A stretch of 9,014 bases of DNA from an uncultured Leucobacter sp. (GTDB taxonomy: Bacteria; Actinomycetota; Actinomycetes; Actinomycetales; Microbacteriaceae): contig CALMSE010000218.1 in assembly GCA_937872275.1 (NCBI GenBank), forward strand, positions 1 through 9,014, written 5' to 3'. Position 1 is the stretch's first letter. Every line of letters begins with the position of its first letter. Below, one piece after another: positions 1 through 5,137 of this stretch. A model generated the notes under the pieces. That model saw only the letters and a list, made by a program, of their open reading frames with translations. It had not been told where the DNA came from and ran no database searches. A program made the position numbers and the translations under genes.

Positions 1-506
1 CGTCCCGGCGCCGTCGCCGGGCGCTCGGCCGTGCCGCCCGCGGTCTCCGCCGCGCGCAGCGCGGCGATCCGGAACCGCTCGGAGAAGCTCGTCAGCAGTA
101 CCCGCTCGGCATGGGGCGCGACGATCCGGCCCATCGGCTCGGCCGCCTCGGCCGCCTTGACGTCGAGGTTGAAGCGGGCCCGCGGGAACGCCTCGAGCGC
201 TTCCCCGAGGGTGAGGAGTCCGCCGCGATCCGCCATCAGCTCCGCGAGCTCCCCGCGCGTCGCCTCCGCCACCCGGCGCTCGTCGCCGAGCACGCGGGCG
301 AGCTCGGCGTCGTGGAAGAGCACGACCTCGCCGTCGCGCGTGAGCCGGCAGTCGGATTCGAGGTGATCCGCTCCGGCCTCGGCCGCGGCCTGCATCGCCG
401 CGCGGGAGTTCTCCACCACGCCCCGGGCGGCGGCCTCCGGTGTGACGAGGCCGCGGTGCGCGAGCACGCGCGGGCGGGGGGTGCCGCTCAGGTAGGGATG
501 GGGCAT
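1..506 (-). CDS. Glycerophosphodiester phosphodiesterase (GDPD family), 3' end beyond the window
   Basis: This enzyme family hydrolyses glycerophosphodiesters to glycerol-3-phosphate and an alcohol, using a TIM-barrel fold and a divalent metal. The frame is open without a stop from the ATG at 506 to base 1, giving 168 residues of a protein usually about 240-270 long. The family signature is clear: HRG at residues 17-19 (catalytic His17), ENS at 32-34, the metal-binding E50-x-D52, the second catalytic histidine in FHD at 64-66, and the barrel strand FNLDVK near 112-117. There is no obvious signal peptide, so a cytoplasmic enzyme is likely. The start is supported by an AGGAGG-like Shine-Dalgarno site 8 nt upstream. 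The gene is divergent from dps across about 200 bp. Family assignment is secure; the exact substrate is not known. The missing C-terminus cannot be assessed. Confidence 0.93.
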   Translation of the reverse strand, partial: MPHPYLSGTPRPRVLAHRGLVTPEAAARGVVENSRAAMQAAAEAGADHLESDCRLTRDGEVVLFHDAELARVLGDERRVAEATRGELAELMADRGGLLTLGEALEAFPRARFNLDVKAAEAAEPMGRIVAPHAERVLLTSFSERFRIAALRAAETAGGTAERPATAPG

Positions 507-613
507 CGGGTCGCCTCCTCACGAGTGCGCCGTTCGAGCCGAGTCGCGCCGAGCCCTCATGCGGACGGCGGATCGGCCCTGAGCGACATCCTAGCGACGC
601 ATCGAGCGACCGG

Positions 614-632
614 TTAGGCATGTCTTGCCTTG
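614..632 (+). promoter_or_regulatory. Candidate DtxR/IdeR-type iron box upstream of dps
   Basis: The 19-mer TTAGGCATGTCTTGCCTTG contains a perfect inverted repeat, AGGCA-5 nt-TGCCT (616-630). It matches 11 of 19 positions of the actinobacterial iron-box consensus TTAGGTTAGGCTAACCTAA, as I recall that consensus. It lies about 80 bp before the dps start and overlaps or abuts the likely -35 region, a position suited to repression; IdeR activation from such sites is also known for iron-storage genes. It could instead serve the divergent phosphodiesterase gene, or be fortuitous. Confidence 0.4.
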
Positions 633-633
633 C

Positions 634-661
634 TTGCGGCTCCGCTCGATCCGAGTAGCTT
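634..661 (+). promoter_or_regulatory. Putative dps promoter
   Basis: TTGCGG (634-639) and TAGCTT (656-661) are 16 bp apart and resemble actinobacterial -35 and -10 (TANNNT) elements. Initiation near 668 would give a leader of about 43 nt containing the GAAAGG ribosome site at 695-700. The match is weak, so this is a candidate only. It directly follows the candidate iron box. Confidence 0.3.
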
Positions 662-710
662 AGAGGGTGTCGGACCGATTCCGTTTCGCGAACCGAAAGG
701 CGGGGATCCC

Positions 711-1199
711 ATGGTCACCAAGAACAAGTCAGTCGTCGTCTCCAAGCCGGACCTCGATCGCGCAGCAGGAGTCGAACGCTATCTCGCCCCGGTGGTGCAC
801 GACCTCGCCGCCCTGGCGGTGAACGGCAAGCAGGCTCACTGGCATGTGCGGGGCGCCAACTTCATCGGTGTGCACGAGTTCCTCGACGAGCTCGTCGAGC
901 ACGCGCAGGACGGCGCCGACGAGGTGGCCGAACGTATCGTGGCGCAGGGTCTGCCCGTCGACGCGAGGATCGGCACGGTCGCGGCCAAGAGCAGCCTGCC
1001 CGAGTTGAGCGCCGGCTTCCAGCAGTCGGAGAACACCATTCGCGAGGTCATCGCGAACCTGGATGCCGCGCTGGTCACCGTCTACGCCGCGATCGACGGC
1101 CTCGACGACATCGATCTTCCGAGCCAGGACATCGTGATCGCGCTGGCCCGGCAGCTCGACAAGGATCGCTGGTTCCTCAGCTCGCACCTGGCCGGCTGA
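711..1199 (+). CDS. dps: Dps-family DNA-binding protein from starved cells / ferritin-like protein
   Basis: Dps proteins form 12-subunit shells that oxidise Fe2+ (preferably with peroxide), store the iron, and often coat DNA, protecting cells during oxidative stress and starvation. The 162-residue product has the family's usual length. The inter-subunit ferroxidase ligands have exactly the Dps spacing: H43 (in QAHWHVRG), H55, D59, D70 and E74, which is +12, +16, +27 and +31. A short N-terminal tail carries lysines at 4, 6 and 12, which could contribute to DNA binding; that is inferred. The ATG at 711 is chosen because GAAAGG lies 10 nt upstream; the frame also stays open back to a TTG at 630, but that region shows no Dps homology. 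It is convergent with the SIP-domain gene, and a candidate iron box lies upstream. Confidence 0.95.
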   Translation: MVTKNKSVVVSKPDLDRAAGVERYLAPVVHDLAALAVNGKQAHWHVRGANFIGVHEFLDELVEHAQDGADEVAERIVAQGLPVDARIGTVAAKSSLPELSAGFQQSENTIREVIANLDAALVTVYAAIDGLDDIDLPSQDIVIALARQLDKDRWFLSSHLAG

Positions 1200-1205
1200 G
1201 GGCCC

Positions 1206-1219
1206 GCCGGGTCACCGGC
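1206..1219. terminator. Small hairpin between convergent dps and SIP genes
   Basis: GCCGG-GTCA-CCGGC is a perfect 5-bp stem with a 4-nt loop. It fills most of the 20-bp gap between the dps stop (1197-1199) and the stop of the opposing gene (1220-1222). It could terminate transcription from both sides. No T-tract follows on either strand, so it would be a weak or non-canonical terminator. Confidence 0.35.
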
Positions 1220-1669
1220 TCAGGCGAGCTGGTCGCGGTACTCGGCGGCGGAGGCCCAGATCTCCGAGAGCTCCGTCTCGATGCGGTTCCAGTGCTCGGC
1301 CACCTCGGGGGTGCTGCGCGCCCCGGACCAGAGGTGCACGTAGCGCCCGCTGAGGGGGTCGCCCCGCAGCCATTCGTCGAGCCAGCCCTCCACCGCGCGC
1401 ATCAGCGCCGCGCCGCTCGCCTCTGCGGGGCGCCGCTCGACCCAGGTGATTCCGACACCGGGCGGCGTCTCGAGAAGCTGAGTCTGCATCGGAGAGTCCA
1501 CCTCGATGAACACTCGGCCGTAGCTCTTGCGGGGCAGGGCCGCCAGCCAGTCGCGCAGCGCCGCGATGTCGCCCGCGTCGCCGGCCGCGAGCACGCACTC
1601 GAGATAGCTCGGGCAGATGAAGATGAAATCTCCCTGGCCGCTCTCAGCGGGGTACTCATCGAAGCTCAC
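1220..1669 (-). CDS. Stand-alone SIP-domain protein (siderophore-interacting protein C-terminal domain)
   Basis: Siderophore-interacting proteins are flavin-dependent ferric-siderophore reductases with an N-terminal FAD-binding domain and a C-terminal SIP domain on the NAD(P)H side. This 149-residue product matches only the latter. It has the AAGDAGDIAAL segment at 28-38 (counterpart of the family's GDETALPA loop), then a LP-x8-VFIEV strand at 45-57, GVGITWVERR at 71-80, and an amphipathic helix near 88-101. The C-terminal third, with LWSGARSTPEVAEHW, resembles the family's closing segment. The FAD domain is absent: 54 bp upstream the GNAT gene ends, so this is not a recent frameshift. The GTG at 1669 is the first start after an in-frame TAA at 1679-1681 and has no Shine-Dalgarno site; a -10-like TAAGCT sits 6 nt before it. 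Whether it is a reductase partner or has another role is unknown. Confidence 0.72.
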   Translation of the reverse strand: MSFDEYPAESGQGDFIFICPSYLECVLAAGDAGDIAALRDWLAALPRKSYGRVFIEVDSPMQTQLLETPPGVGITWVERRPAEASGAALMRAVEGWLDEWLRGDPLSGRYVHLWSGARSTPEVAEHWNRIETELSEIWASAAEYRDQLA

Positions 1670-1675
1670 CTCATA

Positions 1676-1681
1676 AGCTTA
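1676..1681 (-). promoter_or_regulatory. Putative -10 box for a leaderless SIP-domain mRNA
   Basis: On the minus strand TAAGCT (TANNNT type) is separated by exactly 6 nt from the GTG at 1669. With no ribosome site present, transcription would start at or next to the start codon. No convincing -35 is seen at 16-19 bp. Confidence 0.35.
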
Positions 1682-1723
1682 CGCGATCCTGAGCTTCATC
1701 TGACGAAATTTTTGTCCGACGGC

Positions 1724-2176
1724 TCAGCCGCCGCCCGAGATACGGCGGTGCATGCCCAGCGCGCCCTCGCGGGCGAAGCCGAGCGACTCGTAGACGCCCA
1801 CGGCCGCGTCGCTCGCGAAGAGCCCGATGAAGAGCTCGGCCCCCGGGGCGGGGCGCAGCAACTCGACGAGCCGCCCGACGAGTGCCGACGCGATCCCCTC
1901 GCCGTCGTGCTCCGGGTGCACGATCACGTCTTGGACGTAGGCGTACTGCAGCCCGTCGCCGACGGCCCGCGCCATGCCGACCGTGCCCGCCTCGTCGTCC
2001 ACGTAGACGACACCCGCGATCGAGGCGGCCAGCGAGGCGGCGCGCAGGTGGTCGTCGAAGTGCGACTGCCAACCCACGGCAGCGGCGAGCGCGGCGTGCT
2101 CCTCGGGCGTCGCCACCCGGTCGAGGATGCGACCGTTCACGGTATCCCCTGCTCTCCGCTCGGCCGGATCCGGCAT
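1724..2176 (-). CDS. GNAT-family N-acetyltransferase
   Basis: GNAT enzymes transfer the acetyl group of acetyl-CoA to an amine. The 150-residue product has the usual size and layout: strands around 54-70 (AGVVYVDDEAGTVGMAR), the acetyl-CoA motif A strand and loop at 80-98 (YVQDVIVHPEH followed by DGEGIASAL), and the C-terminal VYESLGF at 128-134, where the tyrosine often acts as general acid. The pyrophosphate loop reads D-G-E-G-I-A, with Asp where Gln or Arg is usual. The ATG at 2176 is chosen over one at 2230 because AAGGAG lies 6 nt upstream of it, and the extra 18 residues look non-conserved. It is 105 bp downstream of the LysR gene and appears to have its own promoter. The substrate cannot be told from sequence. 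Confidence 0.88.
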   Translation of the reverse strand: MPDPAERRAGDTVNGRILDRVATPEEHAALAAAVGWQSHFDDHLRAASLAASIAGVVYVDDEAGTVGMARAVGDGLQYAYVQDVIVHPEHDGEGIASALVGRLVELLRPAPGAELFIGLFASDAAVGVYESLGFAREGALGMHRRISGGG

Positions 2177-2204
2177 CCGCGTCTCCTTCCCGTCGGCTCT
2201 TCGC

Positions 2205-2234
2205 AGCCTATTGAGCGCGGGAGGCGGCATTCAA
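2205..2234 (-). promoter_or_regulatory. Putative promoter of the GNAT gene
   Basis: On the minus strand TTGAAT (2234-2229) and TAGGCT (2210-2205) are 18 bp apart, matching 4 of 6 and 3 of 6 consensus positions and the TANNNT form. Initiation near 2198 would give a short leader carrying the AAGGAG ribosome site. This suggests the gene is transcribed separately from the LysR gene. Confidence 0.4.
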
Positions 2235-2246
2235 GGGGGTTGCGCC

Positions 2247-2273
2247 GGGCCGCTCGAGCGCTCCGGCGGGCCC
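2247..2273. terminator. Possible GC-rich hairpin downstream of the LysR gene
   Basis: GGGCC (2247-2251) can pair with GGCCC (2269-2273). Overlapping it is the perfect 10-bp palindrome CGCTCGAGCG (2251-2260). It begins 9 nt after the LysR stop. No T-tract follows, so the terminator reading is weak. Confidence 0.25.
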
Positions 2274-2281
2274 ACGCCCGC

Positions 2282-3214
2282 TCAGACCCGCACCACGAGG
2301 CCGGGCTCGGCGGCGGCCAGGCGATCCGCGATCTCGCGGATGAGCGCCTGCAGGGCCGCACCCGCATGGCTCGGCGCCATGTCGGAGCGGCGGGCGATGC
2401 TGATCGTGCGGCTGAAATCGGCGCCCGCGAGGGGAGCGCCGCGCAGCGCGGGGCGATCCACCGCCACCATGGCGGGCACGACCGCGACGCCGATGCCGCG
2501 CTCGGCGAAGCGCAGGGCGGCATCCATCTCGGCGCCTGAGACGGCCACGAGCGGGCTCAGCCCCTCCGCACCGAAGGCGGCGTCCATCGCGACGCGCAGG
2601 TCGTAGTTCTCGGGGAAGGCGATCTGCGGCACCGCGGCGAGATCCGCGAGCTCCACCGCCTCGCCCGACGCGAACGGATCCGGCAGGTCTGCCGCCGAGA
2701 CGACGACCAGGCGCTCGCTCAGGATCGGCTCGCGCTCGAGCACCGCGCGCGCCGCCCCCGACGAGACGCTCGTGACGATGAGGGCGAGGTCGAGCACCCC
2801 CTCGACGAGGGCTTCGAGCAGACTGCGGGATCCGCGCTCGAGTATCTCGACGTCGATGCCCGGATAGCGCTCCCGGAACTCGGCGAGCACCTCGGCGACG
2901 AGGCTCGTGCAGAGCGTCGGCGTGGCGCCGAGGCGGATGCGGCCCCGCCCGAGGCCCGCGAGCTCGGCCATCTCGCTGCGGGCCGCATCGGCGTCTGCCA
3001 GCATGCGGCGCGCGATAGGCAGCAGCCGCTCCCCCGCGACCGTGAGCGCGACGTTGCCGCGCACCCTGTGGAAGAGCTCGACGCCGAGCTCGGACTCGAG
3101 GCCCGCGATCTGGCGGCTCAGCGAGGGCTGGGCCAGATGGAGGCGCTCGGCGGCGCGGGTGAAATGGCCGGTGCGGGCGATCTCGGCGAAGCCGCGCAGC
3201 TGTTCGAGGTTCAC
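2282..3214 (-). CDS. LysR-type transcriptional regulator
   Basis: LysR regulators bind DNA through an N-terminal winged helix-turn-helix and sense a small ligand with a C-terminal periplasmic-binding-protein-like domain. The 310-residue product has the family's normal length. The N-terminal 60 residues are textbook: LEQLRGFAEIARTGHFTRAA, LAQPSLSRQIAGLESELG, then LFHR and LTVAGERLL, followed by a linker helix. From about 90 the effector domain begins with GRIRLGATPTL, and FRERYPGIDVEILERGS is a typical first subdomain segment. The GTG at 3214 is chosen because homology starts there. An in-frame ATG at 3256 adds 14 non-conserved residues and has no ribosome site. TAGGCT lies 7 nt before the GTG, which suggests a leaderless mRNA. 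The gene is divergent from the FrdA-like flavoprotein, its most likely target. The ligand is unknown. Confidence 0.95.
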   Translation of the reverse strand: MNLEQLRGFAEIARTGHFTRAAERLHLAQPSLSRQIAGLESELGVELFHRVRGNVALTVAGERLLPIARRMLADADAARSEMAELAGLGRGRIRLGATPTLCTSLVAEVLAEFRERYPGIDVEILERGSRSLLEALVEGVLDLALIVTSVSSGAARAVLEREPILSERLVVVSAADLPDPFASGEAVELADLAAVPQIAFPENYDLRVAMDAAFGAEGLSPLVAVSGAEMDAALRFAERGIGVAVVPAMVAVDRPALRGAPLAGADFSRTISIARRSDMAPSHAGAALQALIREIADRLAAAEPGLVVRV

Positions 3215-3218
3215 GCTC

Positions 3219-3229
3219 GATAGCCTATC
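3219..3229. promoter_or_regulatory. Perfect dyad GATAG-C-CTATC at the LysR gene promoter
   Basis: This 11-bp inverted repeat ends 5 bp before the LysR start codon and covers its putative -10 box. Its position fits autorepression by the regulator or binding by another protein. It does not itself have the T-N11-A form. Confidence 0.35.
3222..3227 (-). promoter_or_regulatory. Putative -10 box for a leaderless LysR-gene mRNA
   Basis: TAGGCT on the minus strand is followed by 7 nt and then the GTG at 3214. There is no Shine-Dalgarno site. The same hexamer serves as the putative -10 of the GNAT gene. No good -35 is seen. Confidence 0.35.
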
Positions 3230-3250
3230 TGCATCTTGACGATCAGATCT

Positions 3251-3265
3251 ATTCATTGGAGTAAT
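3251..3265. promoter_or_regulatory. Candidate LysR-family operator (T-N11-A type)
   Basis: ATTCATTGGAGTAAT is an interrupted dyad, ATT-N9-AAT, with an inner T/A pair, and contains the T-N11-A spacing typical of LysR regulator sites. It lies midway between the two divergent start codons and overlaps the putative -35 of the flavoprotein gene. It is enclosed by a second inverted repeat, GACGAT (3238-3243) and ATCGTC (3264-3269). The assignment rests on form and position only. Confidence 0.4.
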
Positions 3266-3285
3266 CGTCGCGCGGTCCCTAGCGT
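3256..3285 (+). promoter_or_regulatory. Putative promoter of the flavoprotein gene, leaderless type
   Basis: TTGGAG (3256-3261) and TAGCGT (3280-3285) are 18 bp apart. The -10 is followed by 7 nt and then the ATG at 3293, which has no Shine-Dalgarno site. A stronger-looking TTGACG occurs at 3236-3241, but it has only AGTAAT (3260-3265) at a usable spacing. Confidence 0.35.
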
Positions 3286-3292
3286 GGTGCGC

Positions 3293-5068
3293 ATGACCAC
3301 TCACACCACCGCATCCCCCACCCGCACCGAACGCCTGCTCTCGACCTCCGTGCTCGTCATCGGCACGGGCGGCGCCGGCCTCCGCGCGTCCATCGAGCTC
3401 GCCGAGCGCGGCGTTCAGGTGCTCGCCGTCGGCAAGCGCCGCAAGCACGACGCCCACACGACGCTCGCGGCCGGCGGCATCAACGCCGCGCTCGGCACGA
3501 TGGACCCCGACGACAGCTGGCAGCAGCACGCGGCCGACACGCTGCGCGAGTCGTACTTCCTCGCCGATCCCGCGATCGTCGAGATCGTGGCCCGGAACGC
3601 CGCGAGGGGCATCGAGGATCTCGAGCGCTGGGGCATGCCCTTCGCCCGCGAGGCGGACGGCAGGATCAGCCAGCGCTTCTTCGGCGCGCACAAGTACCGC
3701 CGCACCTGCTATGCGGGCGACTACACCGGGCTCGAGATCCAGCGCACGCTGCTGCGCCGCGCCCACGAGCTCGACGTGCCCATCGTCGACACGATCTACA
3801 TCACCCGCCTGCTCGCCGCAGGCGACCGGATCTTCGGCGCCTACGGCTTCGACATCGTCGACGGCACCCCGGTCATCATCCACGCCGACGCCGTGATCCT
3901 CGCGGCCGGCGGCCACAACCGCATCTGGCGCAACACCTCCTCGCGACGCGACGAGAACACGGGCGACTCGTTCCGGCTGGCGGCGCTCGCGGGCGCGCGC
4001 ATCCGGGACGCCGAGCTCGTGCAGTTCCACCCCTCGGGCATCCTCGAGCCGGCCGAGGCGGCGGGCACGCTCGTGTCGGAGGCGGCGCGCGGCGAAGGCG
4101 GGATCCTGCGCAACGCGCTCGGCGAGCGGTACATGGAGAAGTACGACCCCGAGCGCATGGAGCTGTCGACCCGCGACCGCGTCGCGCTCGCGAGCTACAC
4201 CGAGATCATCGAGGGCCGCGGCACCACGAACGGCGGCGTCTTCCTCGACGTGTCGCACCTGCCGCGCGAGACGATCCTCGAGAAGCTGCCCCGCGTCTAC
4301 CGCACGCTGATCGACCTGCAGATGCTCGACATCACCGAGGAGCCCATCGAGATCGCGCCGACCGCGCACTACTCGATGGGCGGCGTCTGGGTGCGACCCG
4401 ATGATCACAGCACCGGCGTCGACGGCCTCTACGCCATCGGCGAGGCGTCGTCGGGACTGCACGGGGCGAACCGTCTCGGCGGCAACTCGCTCATCGAGCT
4501 GCTGGTCTACGGCCGGATCACCGGCGCCGACGCCGCCGAGTACGTGTCGGGCCTCACCGAGGTGCGGCGCTCGCCCGAGGCCGTGGCCGAGGCGCGGGCC
4601 GAGATGCAGGGGCTGCTGGGCGGCGAGGCGGCGGATCGGAGCGCCGAGAGCCCGCGGCTGCTGCAGCGCGCCCTGCGCGATCTGATGACCGACCACGCGG
4701 GCGTGGTGCGCAGCGAAGAGGGACTGCGCGAGGGCCTCGCAAAGCTCGATGCGCTGCAGGATCGCGTGGACCGGCTGACCGCTCATCCCGACATCGCGGG
4801 CTTCGACGACCTCGCCCACGCCTTCGACCTCTACGGATCGATGCTCGCGGCCCGCGCGACCCTCGAGTGCGCGCTCGAGCGTCGCGAGACGCGCGGCTGC
4901 CACAACCGCTCCGACTTCCCCTCCCAGGACGATGCGCTGCGCGGCAGCTTCACCTGGGCGCCGGGCGCGGGCGTGACGTTCGAGCCCGTGGCCGAGGCGC
5001 CGGACTCGTTCCGCGATCTCGCCTTCGAGCAGGCCGACGAGTCGGTCGCCGGCAAGCTCGTCGAGTAA
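3293..5068 (+). CDS. FAD-dependent oxidoreductase, succinate dehydrogenase/fumarate reductase flavoprotein (SdhA/FrdA) family
   Basis: This family interconverts succinate and fumarate at an FAD site, or oxidises L-aspartate in the NadB branch. The 591-residue product has an N-terminal Rossmann motif, VIGTGGAG (22-29). It also has AHTTLAAGGI (54-63), in which His55 aligns with the histidine that binds FAD covalently in SdhA/FrdA and is absent from NadB. The capping and catalytic residues are present: FHPSGI (245-250, Ser for the usual Thr), E263 and R266 in SEAARGEGG, the proton-shuttle Arg294 in STRDR, His359 in TAHYSMGG, and Arg394 in HGANRLGGNS. The C-terminal helical domain ends with the family's RGCHNRSDFP (534-543). 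A cytoplasmic enzyme is likely. No iron-sulfur or membrane-anchor subunit gene is next to it, so the electron partner is unknown. The ATG at 3293 is where homology begins; the upstream ATG at 3236 would add 19 unlike residues. The divergent LysR gene is the probable regulator. Confidence 0.85.
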   Translation: MTTHTTASPTRTERLLSTSVLVIGTGGAGLRASIELAERGVQVLAVGKRRKHDAHTTLAAGGINAALGTMDPDDSWQQHAADTLRESYFLADPAIVEIVARNAARGIEDLERWGMPFAREADGRISQRFFGAHKYRRTCYAGDYTGLEIQRTLLRRAHELDVPIVDTIYITRLLAAGDRIFGAYGFDIVDGTPVIIHADAVILAAGGHNRIWRNTSSRRDENTGDSFRLAALAGARIRDAELVQFHPSGILEPAEAAGTLVSEAARGEGGILRNALGERYMEKYDPERMELSTRDRVALASYTEIIEGRGTTNGGVFLDVSHLPRETILEKLPRVYRTLIDLQMLDITEEPIEIAPTAHYSMGGVWVRPDDHSTGVDGLYAIGEASSGLHGANRLGGNSLIELLVYGRITGADAAEYVSGLTEVRRSPEAVAEARAEMQGLLGGEAADRSAESPRLLQRALRDLMTDHAGVVRSEEGLREGLAKLDALQDRVDRLTAHPDIAGFDDLAHAFDLYGSMLAARATLECALERRETRGCHNRSDFPSQDDALRGSFTWAPGAGVTFEPVAEAPDSFRDLAFEQADESVAGKLVE

Positions 5069-5100
5069 CCGCGCCCCTCGGTATCCTTCAGCGCATTCCG

Positions 5101-5116
5101 GGCACGCCGGGGTGCC
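5101..5116. terminator. Small hairpin between the flavoprotein and ATPase genes
   Basis: GGCAC (5101-5105) pairs with GTGCC (5112-5116) around a 6-nt loop, 32 nt after the flavoprotein stop. It could terminate that transcript or lie in the -35 region of the next gene. The stem is only 5 bp and there is no T-tract. Confidence 0.25.
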
Positions 5117-5124
5117 GTCGGGTG

Positions 5125-5130
5125 CATAAT
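5125..5130 (+). promoter_or_regulatory. Putative -10 box (CATAAT) of the ATPase gene
   Basis: CATAAT matches TATAAT at 5 of 6 positions. It is followed by 7 nt and then the GTG at 5138, the leaderless arrangement. It overlaps the alternative ATG at 5129, which argues for the GTG start. No good -35 is seen. The 69-bp gap to the preceding gene leaves no room for an M-box Mg2+ riboswitch. Confidence 0.4.
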
Positions 5131-5137
5131 GAGGCGC

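Noticed and set aside
630..710. N-terminal extension of dps from a TTG at 630.
   Set aside because: It has no ribosome site, it overlaps the candidate promoter and iron box, and Dps-like length and sequence start at the ATG at 711.
1292..2539. Plus-strand open frame of 415 codons across the SIP, GNAT and LysR genes.
   Set aside because: It is antisense to three recognised genes and shows only compositionally biased sequence.
3215..3256. Upstream ATG at 3256 as the LysR start.
   Set aside because: The 14 added residues are unlike the family's N-terminus, there is no ribosome site, and the extension would run through the GATAG/CTATC dyad and the candidate -10 box.
3293..5068. Calling the flavoprotein gene nadB (L-aspartate oxidase).
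   Set aside because: The histidine at the flavinylation position is typical of SdhA/FrdA and not of NadB, and neither nadA nor nadC is adjacent. The possibility is kept only as an alternative.
5069..5137. Mg2+ riboswitch (M-box or mgtA-type leader) before the ATPase gene.
   Set aside because: The gap is only 69 bp, an M-box needs roughly 150 nt, and no matching conserved stems or proline-rich leader peptide are seen.
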